A stretch of DNA of 46,026 nucleotides from assembly GCA_963814985.1 (NCBI GenBank), contig CAWFFV010000116.1:1-46026 (forward strand), in the 5' to 3' direction. Position 1 is the stretch's first letter. The number at the start of each line of letters is the position of its first letter. A model generated the notes under the pieces. The model was given only the letters and a program-made list of their open reading frames with translations, made no database searches and had not been told where the DNA came from. Source of the DNA: CAWFFV01 sp963814985. Its GTDB lineage: Bacteria > Chloroflexota > Ktedonobacteria > Ktedonobacterales > Ktedonobacteraceae. Below, piece after piece: positions 45,913 through 46,026 of the stretch. A program made the translations under genes and the position numbers.

Positions 45913-46026
45913 ATGACAAATAGGATGGATCCCTTGCAGCCCGAATCGTCAGCGGATGAGTCGCCACAGTTGCCCGAATTGCCAGTGGAAGAGTTGGCCT
46001 GGCCAGACCAGCCGCCGATGCTGCTA
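45913..46026 (+). CDS. start of a gene running off the window
   Basis: ATG 45913 opens a frame that stays open to the last base, 38 codons. It reads TNRMDPLQPESSADESPQLPELPVEELAWPDQPPML, a Pro/Glu-rich, low-complexity beginning often seen before a membrane or regulatory domain. ATG 45925 is an alternative start. Function cannot be judged. It follows the TIR gene by 30 bases and may be its operon partner. Confidence 0.55.
   Translation, partial: MTNRMDPLQPESSADESPQLPELPVEELAWPDQPPMLL

Noticed and set aside
1..46026. CRISPR arrays, tRNA or rRNA genes, prophage
   Set aside because: No regularly spaced short repeats, no cloverleaf with a T-loop GTTCRANNC that folds, no rRNA conserved stretches and no phage structural genes were found by eye; the baseplate-J resemblance is to a host membrane family.

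Overview
The window looks like a chromosomal segment of a Chloroflexota bacterium, most likely of class Ktedonobacteria. This is an inference from gene content: a DUF4012 membrane protein, a baseplate-J-like membrane protein, a STAND ATPase with TPRs, a Clp-N-only protein, an Uma2 nuclease, a DUF4388 protein and a TIR protein lie among ordinary housekeeping genes, and base composition is moderate by eye. No rRNA, tRNA, CRISPR array, phage module or intact transposase was found.

Layout. 1-3.2 kb: a heavily frameshifted AAA/DUF3696 ATPase translationally coupled to an unknown partner. 3.2-12.3 kb: a UbiB/AarF-like kinase (minus), an M1 aminopeptidase with a HEAT-like tail, an HTH-TM-DUF4012 protein and a membrane-anchored exported protein. 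12.4-16.1 kb: accessory region with a decayed PP2C phosphatase, a small unknown gene, a TPR gene with DNA-level repeats, and an Uma2 gene bracketed by ~100-bp direct repeats. 16.2-18.9 kb: an unknown gene, rsmD, a VOC protein and an HTH protein. 18.9-20.4 kb: two nucleotidyltransferase-like genes plus a small partner (minus). 20.5-23 kb: HAD hydrolase, a MITE, YggT-family protein and a polynucleotide-kinase-like protein (minus). 23.4-33.1 kb: alaS, an FtsA-like ATPase, a large single-pass membrane protein, ruvX, mltG and uppP. 33.3-46 kb: small membrane protein, fmt, STAND-TPR protein, spermidine-synthase-type membrane domain, Clp-N protein, M16 peptidase, glutamine synthetase, queD, SDR, DUF4388 protein, TIR protein and the start of one more gene.

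Two features dominate. First, about half of the larger genes are split by single-base shifts, often next to homopolymers. Essential genes (alaS) and important ones (mltG) are hit, so uncorrected long-read indels are the simplest explanation for most of them; the AAA ATPase and PP2C genes look more deeply damaged. Second, intergenic DNA is rich in structured repeats: a TA-flanked MITE with two degenerate relatives, perfect hairpins sharing an apex pattern, and a composite repeat sitting just upstream of both alaS and glnA.

Functionally, the central cluster joins translation (alaS), Holliday-junction processing (ruvX) and peptidoglycan biology (mltG, uppP) with an actin-like ATPase and a bitopic membrane protein. 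These last two are the best candidates for an undescribed cell-envelope pair. The flanks carry possible defence or signalling genes: the AAA/DUF3696 pair, nucleotidyltransferase pair, Uma2, STAND and TIR.
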